DNA of 64,000 nucleotides from Sphingobacteriaceae bacterium GW460-11-11-14-LB5 (GCA_002151545.1 CP021237.1:1984001-2048000), one strand, 5' to 3'; positions 8,900-18,195 are shown, numbered from the stretch's first letter. Translations and numbers: made by a program. Notes: generated by a model from the sequence alone, not told the origin.

Positions 8900-9871
8900 A
8901 TGGAAACAGGAACGCACTCACCCAAAACCATTGGTGGCTACATACCGCTCGAATTATCAAAAGGCGAGCTTTATTATCCTGATTTAATTGCACTCAATAC
9001 AGGCAGAAATGCACTGGAGTATGTGTTAAGGATAAGAAAATATACCACCATATACCTTCCATATTATACGTGCGAGGTTTTGTTAGAACCGCTCAGAAAA
9101 CTAAATGTACATTATCACTTTTATCATATAGACGAGGATTTAGACCCAATTATAGATTTTGAAATAGGCGAACGTTGTTGCCTGCTTTACACCAATTACT
9201 TTGGCCTTAAAACAGAAACCATTAAAAAATTAGCCAAAGAAATCAGGAATCTGATTGTCGATAATGCACAGGCATTTTTTTGTAAACCGATTAATAACTG
9301 CGATACCTTCTATTCCTGCCGGAAATTTTTCGGTGTACCCGATGGTGCTTATCTTAATATCTCTACCACATTGGGTTTAAATTTAAAACAGGACCAATCA
9401 ACAGATCGGTTCTCGCACCTGATTAAAAGTATCGATATCAATATTGAAGAAGGTTATACCGATTATATAGAAAATAATAAACAGCTGTGCAATAACGAAA
9501 TCAAAAAGATGTCGCTATTAACAGAAAGCATTCTTTCAGGTATAAACTACGATGAGTGCGCCAATAGCAGAAGAACAAACTTTGCTTACCTGGACGAACA
9601 ATTGGGACAGGAAAATCTTTTGAGGTTAAACTTTTCGGCAGAAGATGTGCCAATGGTTTACCCGCTTTTGGTGGAAGATCCATCTGTTAAACAACAGCTC
9701 ATCAATCAAAAAATATTCGTGGCCACCTATTGGCCTAATGTTTACGAATGGGCGCATGCAGATAGTTATGAATACTTTCTGACTAAACATCTTGTTTCAT
9801 TACCAATCGATCATCGCTATAGCATAGCCGATATGAAAGTAATTGTTAAAGCTTTAAAACCGCTCATATGA
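8900..9871 (+). CDS. Short DegT/DnrJ/EryC1-like aminotransferase
   Basis: The 323-residue product looks like a PLP-dependent sugar aminotransferase of the DegT group but is shorter than the usual 370-400 residues. The aspartate that contacts the PLP ring nitrogen is seen in IVDNAQAFF, and the probable Schiff-base Lys lies in SCRKFFGVPDGAYL. The N-terminus (GYIPLELSKGELYY) fits a substrate-entry segment. It overlaps the following acetyltransferase by 4 bases (ATGA), which implies translational coupling. Substrate is unknown; a keto-sugar made by the dehydratase encoded at 12560 is an attractive candidate. Confidence 0.72.
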   Translation: METGTHSPKTIGGYIPLELSKGELYYPDLIALNTGRNALEYVLRIRKYTTIYLPYYTCEVLLEPLRKLNVHYHFYHIDEDLDPIIDFEIGERCCLLYTNYFGLKTETIKKLAKEIRNLIVDNAQAFFCKPINNCDTFYSCRKFFGVPDGAYLNISTTLGLNLKQDQSTDRFSHLIKSIDINIEEGYTDYIENNKQLCNNEIKKMSLLTESILSGINYDECANSRRTNFAYLDEQLGQENLLRLNFSAEDVPMVYPLLVEDPSVKQQLINQKIFVATYWPNVYEWAHADSYEYFLTKHLVSLPIDHRYSIADMKVIVKALKPLI

Positions 9872-10362
9872 ATACTCAAATTTATTTAAGGCCATTAGAA
9901 TTAAAGGATGCTGATGTGTCTTACAAGTGGAGAAACGATCCTGAAGTATGGTCGTATACCAAATTTGTGTTAAAAGATCCCATCACAGCCGAAATCGAAA
10001 AACAATGGTTGTTAAATAAACTCAATCTGGCTAATGAAAAACGTTTTGCCATCTGCGTAAAAAACACGAATGAATATATTGGCAATATTCAGCTGCTTGA
10101 TATCGACAACGAAAGTGCAGAATTTCACCTCTTTATTGGGGAAAAGAAATACTGGGGAAAGGGGATAGGTTATAATGCCTCTTTAATGTTATTAAAATAT
10201 GCTTTTTATAACCTTAATCTTAAACACATCTTTTTAGAAGTACATTCAGATAACCTTGCTGCTTATTCCATTTATAAAAAAGTAGGCTTTCAACGCGTTT
10301 CGCAACAAGAGGATTTTATTAAAATGGTAATTAACTCTTCTGTTTTACTTGCTGCAAATTGA
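9868..10362 (+). CDS. GNAT-family N-acetyltransferase (RimJ/RimL-like)
   Basis: This 164-residue cytosolic protein covers a single GNAT domain. It begins YLRPLELKDADVSYKWRNDPEV and contains the acetyl-CoA pyrophosphate-binding loop (GEKKYWGKGIGYNASL) followed by HIFLEVHSDNLAAYSIYKKVGF. The ATG overlaps the stop of the upstream aminotransferase. Coupling to a sugar aminotransferase suggests N-acetylation of the newly made amino sugar, as in known 4-amino-4,6-dideoxy-sugar pathways. This is inferred from position, because GNAT sequences alone do not reveal the acceptor. Confidence 0.85.
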   Translation: MNTQIYLRPLELKDADVSYKWRNDPEVWSYTKFVLKDPITAEIEKQWLLNKLNLANEKRFAICVKNTNEYIGNIQLLDIDNESAEFHLFIGEKKYWGKGIGYNASLMLLKYAFYNLNLKHIFLEVHSDNLAAYSIYKKVGFQRVSQQEDFIKMVINSSVLLAAN

Positions 10363-10401
10363 CCTGTTTACTTTAAATCTACCCTAATTTAATAGCTCAA
10401 A

Positions 10402-11439
10402 ATGAGAAAAATAATTACAATTGATGATAAACAAGAATGGTCTGCATATGTAAAGCGCGCTTTGCATTACGATTTTTATCACACCTGGTATTACCATTCA
10501 CTAGATAAAAGTGGTTTACCCATGTTGTTTGTGTATGAGGAAGGCGAAAATTACATTGCCTTTCCGCTTTTGAAGCGAAATATCCCCGGTTCCGACTTTT
10601 TCGATTTTACATCGGTTTATGGATATACAGGGCCCATTTCGAACATGGATTTTAATGCGCTGGATGATACTTTCATGGAGAATTTTAAAAGTACATTCAT
10701 TGCGTTTCTAGAAACCGGTCAAAATGTAACTGTGTTTTCCAGGTTGCATCCCTTTTTTAACCAGGAAAGGTTAATGGAGAAGTTTTCAGGCGTACATGCT
10801 AATGGAAAAACAGTAGCCATTGATTTAACCACAACCATTGAGAGCCAGCGGGCCGGTTACAGGAAAAGCGTAAAAGAAAAAATCAGGCGATTGCGAAAGC
10901 GCGATTATGAAGTCAGGATTTCTACTGATATTAACGATGCCAGTATATTTTCTGAAATATATACCGAAAACATGATTCGCATAGGTGCTAAAGACCATTA
11001 TCTTTTTAATAATGCCTATTTCGTTGCGCTACTTTCTTCTGATGAATTTGATAGCAAGCTTTTTTTGGTGTATAAAGATGGAATAGCCATATCAGGCGCC
11101 ATTGTTGTTTGCACAAAAGAAATTATGCAGGTACATCTTTTGGCCACCAGGACCACCTACCTGTTCGAATCGCCAGCCAAATTATTAACTGATGAAATTA
11201 CGGTAATTGGCAGGCAACTGGGGTATAAATATTTTAACCTCGGCGGTGGTGTTAATTTTAAAGAAGATAATCTTTTCGGTTGGAAAATGGGTTTCTCTAA
11301 TTTATGCTTCGAATTTAATAGCTGGCGATACATTGCCAATAACGAATTATACCATACACTTTTAAACGAAAGATCACTTGATCCCTTTTCAAATATTGAT
11401 TTTTTTCCCCTCTACCGTAGTCCTGTAATTGCTTCATAA
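10402..11439 (+). CDS. FemAB-like / GNAT-fold acyltransferase, first of a tandem pair
   Basis: This 345-residue protein resembles the Acetyltransf_6 / FemAB group that transfers acyl or aminoacyl groups onto cell-surface precursors. The YRKSVKEKIRRLRKRDYEV segment and the late HLLATRTTYLFESPAKLL and YKYFNLGGGVNFKEDNLFGWKMGF blocks are typical. The gene is followed 25 bases later by a clear paralogue with the same block order. No signal peptide or membrane segment is seen. The substrate is unknown; transfer to a polysaccharide precursor is inferred. Confidence 0.72.
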   Translation: MRKIITIDDKQEWSAYVKRALHYDFYHTWYYHSLDKSGLPMLFVYEEGENYIAFPLLKRNIPGSDFFDFTSVYGYTGPISNMDFNALDDTFMENFKSTFIAFLETGQNVTVFSRLHPFFNQERLMEKFSGVHANGKTVAIDLTTTIESQRAGYRKSVKEKIRRLRKRDYEVRISTDINDASIFSEIYTENMIRIGAKDHYLFNNAYFVALLSSDEFDSKLFLVYKDGIAISGAIVVCTKEIMQVHLLATRTTYLFESPAKLLTDEITVIGRQLGYKYFNLGGGVNFKEDNLFGWKMGFSNLCFEFNSWRYIANNELYHTLLNERSLDPFSNIDFFPLYRSPVIAS

Positions 11440-11464
11440 TTAATTGTTATTTCTTTTTTAAAAA

Positions 11465-12529
11465 ATGGATATGCTGATTGAAAATAATGCTACAGGCACT
11501 ACTTTGCAATTAACTTTAAAACAAAAAGATGATTGGGTAAAGTATATTAGCCTGGCTGCCGATTATGATTTTTATCATACCTGGCATTACCATGCTATGG
11601 CAACCAATGGGACGCCTATTTTATTTGTGTATTGCGAAGGCCTTAATTTTATCGCTATACCTCTATTATCACGCGCAATACAGGATACCCCATATTACGA
11701 TTTGCATTGCGTTTATGGTTATTCGGGCCCGGTTTCAAACCTGAAGTTTACCGATATGAGCGACAGCTTGAAAACGAATTTTCTTAGCGCTTTTACGGCC
11801 TTTTTACAAAAGGGGAGTTATGTTTCTGTTTTTTGCAGGCTTCATCCTTTTTTCGATCAGAATATACTGTTGCAAAAGGCCGATGGCATCTATGAAAATG
11901 GCAAAACGATTGCCATTAACTTACAGCAAAGTATAGAAGAACAACGGAAACAGTACCGGCAAACCACGAGAGATAGCATCAAAAAGTGTAGAAGGTTTGG
12001 TTATGTTGCTGTGGAAACTACTGCTCAGGAAGATATTGCTGCTTTTGCTAAACTCTATCAATCGAATATGAACCGCATCAGTGCTACAGATTTCTATCTT
12101 TTTACTGAAGAATATTTTACAAAGCTGGTGCGGTCAACAGAATTCGATTGTAAGCTCATCCTGGTTTATTCAAATGATGATATTGTTTGTGGCAGTATCA
12201 TAATGTGCACCAAAGGCATTATTCAGGGCCACCTGATTGCCACCAATGCAAATTACCTTAGAAATTCTCCAGCTAAATTTTTGGTTGATGAGATTAGTGA
12301 ATTAGGCCGAAAATGGAACATGAAATACTATCATTTAGGAGGCGGACTTGGTTTTAAAGAAGATTCGCTTTTTGAATGGAAACAGGGTTTTTCAAATATA
12401 CTTTTAAACTATTATAGCTGGCGTTTTATTGCCAATAAACCTATTTACAATCAGTTAGTAGAAAAATCGGGCAACCAATTACATGAGGGTGCAGATTTTT
12501 TTCCCCTTTATAGAATGCTACCACAATAA
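11465..12529 (+). CDS. FemAB-like / GNAT-fold acyltransferase, second of a tandem pair
   Basis: The 354-residue product aligns over its whole length with the preceding protein: both share DFYHTW, RLHPFF, GYxGPxSN, SPAKxLxDEI, YxxLGGGxxFKED and DFFPLYR blocks. Many changes between them show that the duplication is old rather than recent. Two copies may act on different acceptors or positions. The start at 11465 gives a slightly longer N-terminus than the paralogue; ATG 11471 is an alternative. The dehydratase gene begins 30 bases downstream. Confidence 0.72.
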   Translation: MDMLIENNATGTTLQLTLKQKDDWVKYISLAADYDFYHTWHYHAMATNGTPILFVYCEGLNFIAIPLLSRAIQDTPYYDLHCVYGYSGPVSNLKFTDMSDSLKTNFLSAFTAFLQKGSYVSVFCRLHPFFDQNILLQKADGIYENGKTIAINLQQSIEEQRKQYRQTTRDSIKKCRRFGYVAVETTAQEDIAAFAKLYQSNMNRISATDFYLFTEEYFTKLVRSTEFDCKLILVYSNDDIVCGSIIMCTKGIIQGHLIATNANYLRNSPAKFLVDEISELGRKWNMKYYHLGGGLGFKEDSLFEWKQGFSNILLNYYSWRFIANKPIYNQLVEKSGNQLHEGADFFPLYRMLPQ

Positions 12530-12559
12530 ATTGTACACAATATTTAATGATTCTCAATT

Positions 12560-14488
12560 ATGAAAAAGTTCTTTTTCCCAGATACAGCACACTCCAGGTG
12601 GTTAATTTTATTGATCGATCAGATGATCGTTGTTTGGACATTGTTCATATCCATCGTATTAACCAATACCTTAAGTTATACTGAAGTTTTTAACGCGGGC
12701 AATGCGGTTTATGTAGCGCTTTATTGTTTTATCGCAGCAGGTGTTTTCATTTCTTTAAGAATACACACCGGTATTATACGTTACTCCAATACTGAAGATA
12801 TGCTGAGGGTTTTTCTTGCCGTTTTTGTAACCAGCTTACTCTTTGTCAGCGTAAACAAGATACTTTCGCAACGTTTTCAATTGCTTTGGCATCAGATGGA
12901 TAAAGCATTGATATTGAACTTTTTCATCTCCTCATCGTTGCTTATTCTCATGCGTATTTTGGTAAAAGGGGTATTTTTCTTTTTTAAAGAACTCAAATCA
13001 GAAACCAAGGAAAATATTCTAATCTACGGATCGGAAAAAAAAGCGATCCTCATCAAAAAAGCAATAGAACAGAATGAAGATTCTAACCTCAGCATTGTTG
13101 GCTTTATTGATGATAACAGAGACCGCGTTGATAAATACCTCGAACAGAAAAAGGTATATCATTCTTGCTCAGTTGAACTGTTAAAAGAAAAACACAATAT
13201 CAAAAAAATACTTTTTGCCGAAGATGCACTAAACACTTTAAACAAAAAGAAGATCATTGATATCTGTGTTAACGAAGGTATTAAGGTAATTATGGTGCCA
13301 CCATCAGATAAATGGCTGTACGGTAAGTTAGATTCGCACCAGTTGCGCGACCTGAAAATTGAAGATTTATTGGAACGTGAACCCATTAAGCTCAATAAAA
13401 AGAATATCCTGAAAGATTTAAGTGGTAAATGTATTTTAGTTACAGGTGCTGCGGGCTCTATCGGATCGGAGATTGTCAGGCAGGCCTTACAGTATAATCC
13501 TAAATCGGTAATTCTATGCGACCAGGCGGAAACACCGCTTCACGATTTAAAACTCGAACTGGAAGATAATTTCCAGTCGGCGAACGTGAAGATATTTATG
13601 GCCAATGTGCAGAATGTAAACCGGATCAGGACACTATTCGAACTCTATAAACCTGAAATTGTTTTCCATGCTGCGGCTTACAAACATGTGCCCATGATGG
13701 AAAATAACCCCGCTGAAGCCATTTTAACAAATGTGCTGGGGACTAAAAATATGGCGGATATCTCAATGGAGTTTGGCGTAGAAAAGTTTGTCATGATTTC
13801 TACCGATAAAGCCGTTAAGCCAACCAATGTAATGGGTGCATCTAAACGTTTGGCCGAAATTTATATTCAGTCGCTAAACAGCCCTGAGATTATTTCGACA
13901 GGTGAAATTACCACACAAGCTTCGCGTACGCGTTTTGTGACCACCCGTTTTGGAAATGTTTTGGGCTCAAATGGCTCTGTTATCCCAAGATTTAAAAGCC
14001 AGATTGAAAAAAGAGGCCCCATTACCGTCACCGATCCTGAAATAACCCGTTACTTTATGACTATTCCTGAAGCGGTACAATTGGTGATGGAAGCCGGAGC
14101 AATGGGAAAAGGAGGAGAAATATATCTTTTCGATATGGGCAAGCCGGTTAAGATTGTCGACCTGGCTGTAAATATGATCAAATTAGCGGGTTTAACCCCT
14201 TATGTGGATGTCGATGTCGTTTTCACTGGTTTGAGGCCGGGAGAGAAGCTGTATGAAGAACTCTTGCTCATGGAAGAAGAGATTATCCCTACCCATCATC
14301 CAAAAATTAAAATATCACAAAAAGTAGCCTACAATTATTTGTACGTTAATCAGATTATTAAAGACCTGATTGTACTGAACAACGATGGCAACGATTTGAA
14401 TATGGTGAAGAAAATGAAAGAAATTATACCCGATTATATCAGTAATAACTCAAGGTTTGAAGAGTTAGATCTGTTGGTTGCCAATTAA
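12560..14488 (+). CDS. WbpM/CapD-type membrane-bound nucleotide-sugar 4,6-dehydratase
   Basis: The 642-residue product starts with about four hydrophobic segments (roughly residues 10-140). A CoA-binding-like Rossmann domain (about 145-285) and a C-terminal SDR domain from about 290 follow. The latter has TGAAGSIGSEIVRQ, ISTDKAVKPTNVMGASKR and FGNVLGSNGSV. The usual SDR Tyr is Met in NVMGASK, as in WbpM-type dehydratases. These enzymes convert UDP-GlcNAc to a 4-keto-6-deoxy sugar, often for the first sugar of the repeat unit. The product could feed the aminotransferase and acetyltransferase encoded upstream. Confidence 0.9.
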   Translation: MKKFFFPDTAHSRWLILLIDQMIVVWTLFISIVLTNTLSYTEVFNAGNAVYVALYCFIAAGVFISLRIHTGIIRYSNTEDMLRVFLAVFVTSLLFVSVNKILSQRFQLLWHQMDKALILNFFISSSLLILMRILVKGVFFFFKELKSETKENILIYGSEKKAILIKKAIEQNEDSNLSIVGFIDDNRDRVDKYLEQKKVYHSCSVELLKEKHNIKKILFAEDALNTLNKKKIIDICVNEGIKVIMVPPSDKWLYGKLDSHQLRDLKIEDLLEREPIKLNKKNILKDLSGKCILVTGAAGSIGSEIVRQALQYNPKSVILCDQAETPLHDLKLELEDNFQSANVKIFMANVQNVNRIRTLFELYKPEIVFHAAAYKHVPMMENNPAEAILTNVLGTKNMADISMEFGVEKFVMISTDKAVKPTNVMGASKRLAEIYIQSLNSPEIISTGEITTQASRTRFVTTRFGNVLGSNGSVIPRFKSQIEKRGPITVTDPEITRYFMTIPEAVQLVMEAGAMGKGGEIYLFDMGKPVKIVDLAVNMIKLAGLTPYVDVDVVFTGLRPGEKLYEELLLMEEEIIPTHHPKIKISQKVAYNYLYVNQIIKDLIVLNNDGNDLNMVKKMKEIIPDYISNNSRFEELDLLVAN

Positions 14489-14622
14489 TTACCGTAAAAA
14501 TACCCTAATACAATTATTTTACTTTTGTTCCCGAAATAATTGTTAAATTGCATTAAATAGTAGAAGTCGTCCCAGATTGTTGATCGAATTTAAATGTTTT
14601 ATTTTAAATTAAATTAACTGCT

Positions 14623-15039
14623 ATGAGTTTAAATGTAGGCCAGGTTCTTGAGCGTGTTGTACGCAGAGACAGAATGGGGATAAGTGAGTTATCCCGGAAA
14701 TTAAATGTAAGTAGAAGAACTATTTACAATTGGTTTGATCAGAAAAGTCTAAATCCCGAAATTATCTGGAAAGTAGGTACCGTAATTGGTCACGATTTTT
14801 CTGTTGAGTTACCCGAAACTTTTTCTAAAAACAGTCACTATATTCATGAAGCTTTTGATGCACATACCGAGGATCAAACCAAAGGTGATGCGAATTCAGT
14901 ATACTTCTGGATGAATAAATACATCAAGTTACTTGAAAAATACAACGAAATATTAAGCCATAACAATATAGAAAAGAGTGTTTCTGAAACCGTTGCACAT
15001 CATACTATGCCAAGAAATAACAACAGGTCTATTTCTTAA
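14623..15039 (+). CDS. Small helix-turn-helix protein
   Basis: This 138-residue protein begins with a Cro/XRE-like HTH at about residues 8-55, including MGISELSRKLNVSRRTIYNWF. The C-terminal half has no recognised domain and ends in a helical stretch (MNKYIKLLEKYNEIL). It closes the polysaccharide gene run after a 134-base gap, so it may have its own promoter. A role in controlling the locus is possible, but there is no direct evidence. Confidence 0.75.
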   Translation: MSLNVGQVLERVVRRDRMGISELSRKLNVSRRTIYNWFDQKSLNPEIIWKVGTVIGHDFSVELPETFSKNSHYIHEAFDAHTEDQTKGDANSVYFWMNKYIKLLEKYNEILSHNNIEKSVSETVAHHTMPRNNNRSIS

Positions 15040-15192
15040 GCCATTGCTGGTATTTTAATTTATTTTAAACCAATATCTTCTTAGGGTTTACCATTCCGGT
15101 GAACGCTCCCTTTTTTTATAGTATCTCTCTAAATAATTCGCCATAAGCACGTTTTATGGTGATGGATTTCTATTCACTAATTTTTTGAAATC

Positions 15193-15750
15193 ATGAAAAC
15201 AATTAACGCATTAACTCTACTGTTACCATTGTTTGTTTTTCAAGGCGCCAAAGCACAATCGCAGGTGTATGGTGGTACAGGCATTCGGTATTCAGTTGGT
15301 ATCGAAACAGGTTTAGCGACTGGTTACTTAGCTAAAAAGTACGAAGCCCCGCTTGGTGTATCCGTTCAGGCCGAATTTCCCATTACCGAAAGCATTTTAT
15401 ATGCCTCGGTAAATACAGGGTTCAACAACATTTTTGTATCGGGCAATTACTCCCGTTTGGTTGACGACTTACAGCTTGTACCAGTTAAAGCAGGCTTAAA
15501 ATATTTCTACAGAAGTAATCTTTACCTGCAGTCGGAAATCGGTTTTTCCTTTCTTTTAAACAAAACAAACTGTGTTGAGGGGAAAAAAGCCGCATTTGTA
15601 TACGCACCGCAGGCGGGAATGATCTTTTATCTGCACAACAATAATTACATTGATGCCGGATTACGCTATGAAAGCAATGGCAAATTCTATCACTGCGATC
15701 ATACAAACAACTTTGTAGGCTTCAGAATCGCCTGGGGCTTTAGTTTATAA
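15193..15750 (+). CDS. Outer-membrane beta-barrel-like protein
   Basis: The 185-residue product has a signal peptide (hydrophobic stretch ending FQGAKAQS, predicted cleavage after AKA). Alternating amphipathic strands rich in Tyr, Gly and Phe follow, and the last residue pattern (GFRIAWGFSL) resembles the C-terminal strand of an outer-membrane barrel. Its size suits an eight-stranded barrel. Nothing indicates a specific ligand. It lies downstream of the HTH gene with a 153-base gap. Confidence 0.7.
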   Translation: MKTINALTLLLPLFVFQGAKAQSQVYGGTGIRYSVGIETGLATGYLAKKYEAPLGVSVQAEFPITESILYASVNTGFNNIFVSGNYSRLVDDLQLVPVKAGLKYFYRSNLYLQSEIGFSFLLNKTNCVEGKKAAFVYAPQAGMIFYLHNNNYIDAGLRYESNGKFYHCDHTNNFVGFRIAWGFSL

Positions 15751-15790
15751 AACGGGTATTCCTTAGTAGTCATCTTTAATAGCTTCATAA

Positions 15791-16090
15791 ATGAAAGCAA
15801 GTATACAATACAATACGATGAACGGATTGTGGATCCTTTTTATTGATTGTAAATATGAGGATTCTCCGAAATACATCAGGATGATTACGAAAATTATAAT
15901 CAAAATGTTATCTGGAACGATCATTCCCGGTAATCGCCGGAGGGTTAGATCGGGCAGGCACTACCTCATCCATGAGCATGTTGTAGAATTACATACCGAC
16001 GAATGGTTTCCATTGGTACTGGCAAGTGAGCGAAAAGAGCTTCTGGAAGGAATTAAATCCATTTTTATGGATATGAGCGGGAAAAAATAA
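15791..16090 (+). CDS. Hypothetical protein of 99 residues
   Basis: I do not recognise this small protein. It has no signal peptide and is rich in Ile, Lys and Arg. A basic patch (GNRRRVRSGRHYL) is followed by an acidic/aromatic segment (VVELHTDEWFPL). It follows the barrel protein by 40 bases and is followed by a convincing terminator, which supports its being expressed. The gene could be spurious, but coding length and terminator position favour a real one. Confidence 0.5.
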   Translation: MKASIQYNTMNGLWILFIDCKYEDSPKYIRMITKIIIKMLSGTIIPGNRRRVRSGRHYLIHEHVVELHTDEWFPLVLASERKELLEGIKSIFMDMSGKK

Positions 16091-16125
16091 GCCGCTCAAT
16101 CAGCTAATCAGCCAAAAATTACGGG

Positions 16126-16155
16126 AAGGTTGCTCCGAAAGGAGTGGCCTTTTCT
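16126..16155 (+). terminator. Hairpin terminator after the 99-residue gene
   Basis: AAGGTTGCTCC and GGAGTGGCCTT form an 11-bp stem if G-U pairs are allowed, closed by a GAAA tetraloop and followed by TTCTTG. It lies 35 bases after the stop, between convergent genes. Confidence 0.65.
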
Positions 16156-16219
16156 TGTTTTGTGACTGTTGCAAATGGTAATACGGCAAGAGTATATCAG
16201 CCGTATTACCATTAACCAC

Positions 16220-17233
16220 TTAATATTCGATTACTACCTTACCAATCGTTTTTCCGCTTTCCAGCAAACGGTGTGCTTCTTTCAGGTTTTCAGCTGTGAA
16301 GCCTTTCAGCGTGGTATTTAAAGTGGTTTTAAGCGTGCCGTCATCAAAAAGTCTGGCAAGTTTATTTAAAATATGATGCTGTTCTTCCATGTCGTCGGTT
16401 TGGTACATCGAACGGGTGTACATGAATTCCCACGAAAAAGTAACACTTTTATTTTTTAACTTATTCAGCGCAATTGGAGTAGCCGAACCCGTAATCGAAA
16501 CGATATGGCCTTGTGGTTTGATCAATTTTGCTATGGCATCCCAATAAACATTTAAGTCAACAAAATCGAGTATAAAATCTACTTCCTGATAACCTGCTGC
16601 ACGTATTTCTTCTACCAGGTTTTTATGGTCTACCACCAAATCCGCTCCCATAGCCAGGCACCATGCTTTGGTTTCAGCACGCGAAGCGGTAGTAATTACC
16701 TTTAGCCCGCTTATTTTTTTTGCGAGCTGTATCGCAACTGAACCTACACCACCGGCACCTCCAATAATGAGTATTGTTTTTCCCTTATCTTTTTGATTGT
16801 TAATGCGGATGCGGTCGTACAACGATTCCCATGCTGTAAGTGCGGTTAGGGGCATAGCGGCAGCTTCGGCATTGCTAAATGTGTTAGGTTTTAAGCCTAC
16901 AATCCGCTCATCAATCAATTGATATTCGGCATTGCTACCACTGCGGGTAAGATCGCCAGCGTAATAAACCGCATCACCCGGTTTAAAAAAGGTAACCGAC
17001 TCTCCAACAGCTTCTACTATTCCGGAAGCATCCCATCCAATCACCTTCGGACTTTCCAAAACTGTATCTTTAGCACTATTCTGGCGTATTTTATAATCAA
17101 CCGGATTTACACTGATTGCATTTATCTTCACCAGGATATCACGTCCGCCTGGTTGGGGAACAGCTGTTTCAAATTCGATAAAACTTTCTTGCTCTGTAAT
17201 GGGTAATGAGGTTTTAAATCCTATAGCTTTCAT
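16220..17233 (-). CDS. Zinc-independent MDR-family oxidoreductase (quinone-reductase-like)
   Basis: This 337-residue protein has the medium-chain dehydrogenase layout: a GroES-like N-terminal half (ISVNPVDYKIRQ, VIGWDASGIVEAVG) and a Rossmann half with the NADPH-binding IIGGAGGVGSVAIQLAK. It lacks the Cys/His set of zinc alcohol dehydrogenases and matches the ZADH/quinone oxidoreductase group that reduces quinones or enones with NADPH. It is transcribed away from an AraC-type regulator that starts 122 bases off, which suggests local control of this enzyme. Confidence 0.87.
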   Translation of the reverse strand: MKAIGFKTSLPITEQESFIEFETAVPQPGGRDILVKINAISVNPVDYKIRQNSAKDTVLESPKVIGWDASGIVEAVGESVTFFKPGDAVYYAGDLTRSGSNAEYQLIDERIVGLKPNTFSNAEAAAMPLTALTAWESLYDRIRINNQKDKGKTILIIGGAGGVGSVAIQLAKKISGLKVITTASRAETKAWCLAMGADLVVDHKNLVEEIRAAGYQEVDFILDFVDLNVYWDAIAKLIKPQGHIVSITGSATPIALNKLKNKSVTFSWEFMYTRSMYQTDDMEEQHHILNKLARLFDDGTLKTTLNTTLKGFTAENLKEAHRLLESGKTIGKVVIEY

Positions 17234-17276
17234 AGTTTTTTTATATGGATATACAATTTTTATGATTCTTATAAGG

Positions 17277-17337
17277 CAAATATAAACTGATATTATGTTA
17301 TTATTCAGTATAAATTTGCTTTTAATTGGTAAATTTG
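17277..17337. promoter_or_regulatory. Divergent promoter region with Bacteroidota -7 boxes
   Basis: Two boxes match the Bacteroidota -7 consensus TAnnTTTG. TAAATTTG at 17330-17337 points toward the AraC gene, 18 bases before its ATG. CAAATATA at 17277-17284 reads TATATTTG on the minus strand, toward the oxidoreductase. Matching -33 TTTG boxes at ideal spacing are not clear, so this is a moderate call. Confidence 0.4.
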
Positions 17338-17355
17338 CGCTACGCTTAGCACATC

Positions 17356-18195
17356 ATGAATAGAGAAACTTTACACGAACCTTTTGAAATTGTTTATAAG
17401 AAGTTAGACGAATGCCCAAAGGAAGGTCATAAACATTTGTTTTTCGAACTCGTATACATTTTATCGGGTACTGGAAAACAATGTATCAATAATAATAAAT
17501 TTGATTATTATGCTGGCCATATGTTTCTGATTACGCCGGAAGATTGCCATTCGTTTGAGATAGAAAGCACTACCGAATTTTTCTTTCTGCGTTTTGGAAA
17601 TGTATATATCCGTTCGAAAGAATTCCGTACCGATGATGTGCAGCGGATGGAATATATTCTGCAGAATGCCAGTCACCAGCCTGGTTGTATTCTTAAAAAC
17701 TTTTCAGACAAACCGTTTATCCGGTCGCTTATTGATGCGATGATGGCCGAGTATATAAACCGCGACTTGTATAACAAGGAGTTAATTGCAAAAATGGTAG
17801 ATACGATGATTGTGATGGTGGCGCGGAATATTGCCAAATACCTGCCTGCTGCCATTAAGGAAGATGCCGAGGAGAAAACCCTGGCCTTATTAAACTATAT
17901 TCAGGCAAATATTTATCATCCTGAGAAGTTAAGGGCTGAAAAACTAAGCAGCCAGTTTGGTATTTCTGAGCATTATTTTGGTAAATATTTCAAGAAACAT
18001 ACCCACGAAACCCTGCAGCAATATATTGCCAATTTAAGGATTAAACTTATCGAAGCACGTTTGCGTTTCAGTAATATGCGCATCAACGAAATTGCCTATG
18101 AGCTGGGCTTTACAGATGAAAGTCATTTGAACAAATTTTTCAAATCGCAAAGAGGATTAAGCCTTAAAGCGTTCAGGAATTCGCTTGCGGCTTAA
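17356..18195 (+). CDS. AraC-family transcriptional regulator
   Basis: The 279-residue protein has an N-terminal cupin-like sensing domain (about residues 1-150; GHKHLFFELVYILSGTG, then GHMFLITPEDCHSFE) and a C-terminal AraC double HTH (about 180-275). The latter includes LSSQFGISEHYFGKYFKKHT and the conserved INEIAYELGFTDESHLNKFFK. It should bind DNA near its own promoter and respond to a small molecule. The divergent oxidoreductase gene is the likely target. Confidence 0.92.
   Translation: MNRETLHEPFEIVYKKLDECPKEGHKHLFFELVYILSGTGKQCINNNKFDYYAGHMFLITPEDCHSFEIESTTEFFFLRFGNVYIRSKEFRTDDVQRMEYILQNASHQPGCILKNFSDKPFIRSLIDAMMAEYINRDLYNKELIAKMVDTMIVMVARNIAKYLPAAIKEDAEEKTLALLNYIQANIYHPEKLRAEKLSSQFGISEHYFGKYFKKHTHETLQQYIANLRIKLIEARLRFSNMRINEIAYELGFTDESHLNKFFKSQRGLSLKAFRNSLAA

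Noticed and set aside
1..14488. Complete capsule export system
   Set aside because: No Wzx, Wzy, Wza or Wzc-like gene is visible, so a complete locus cannot be claimed from this window.
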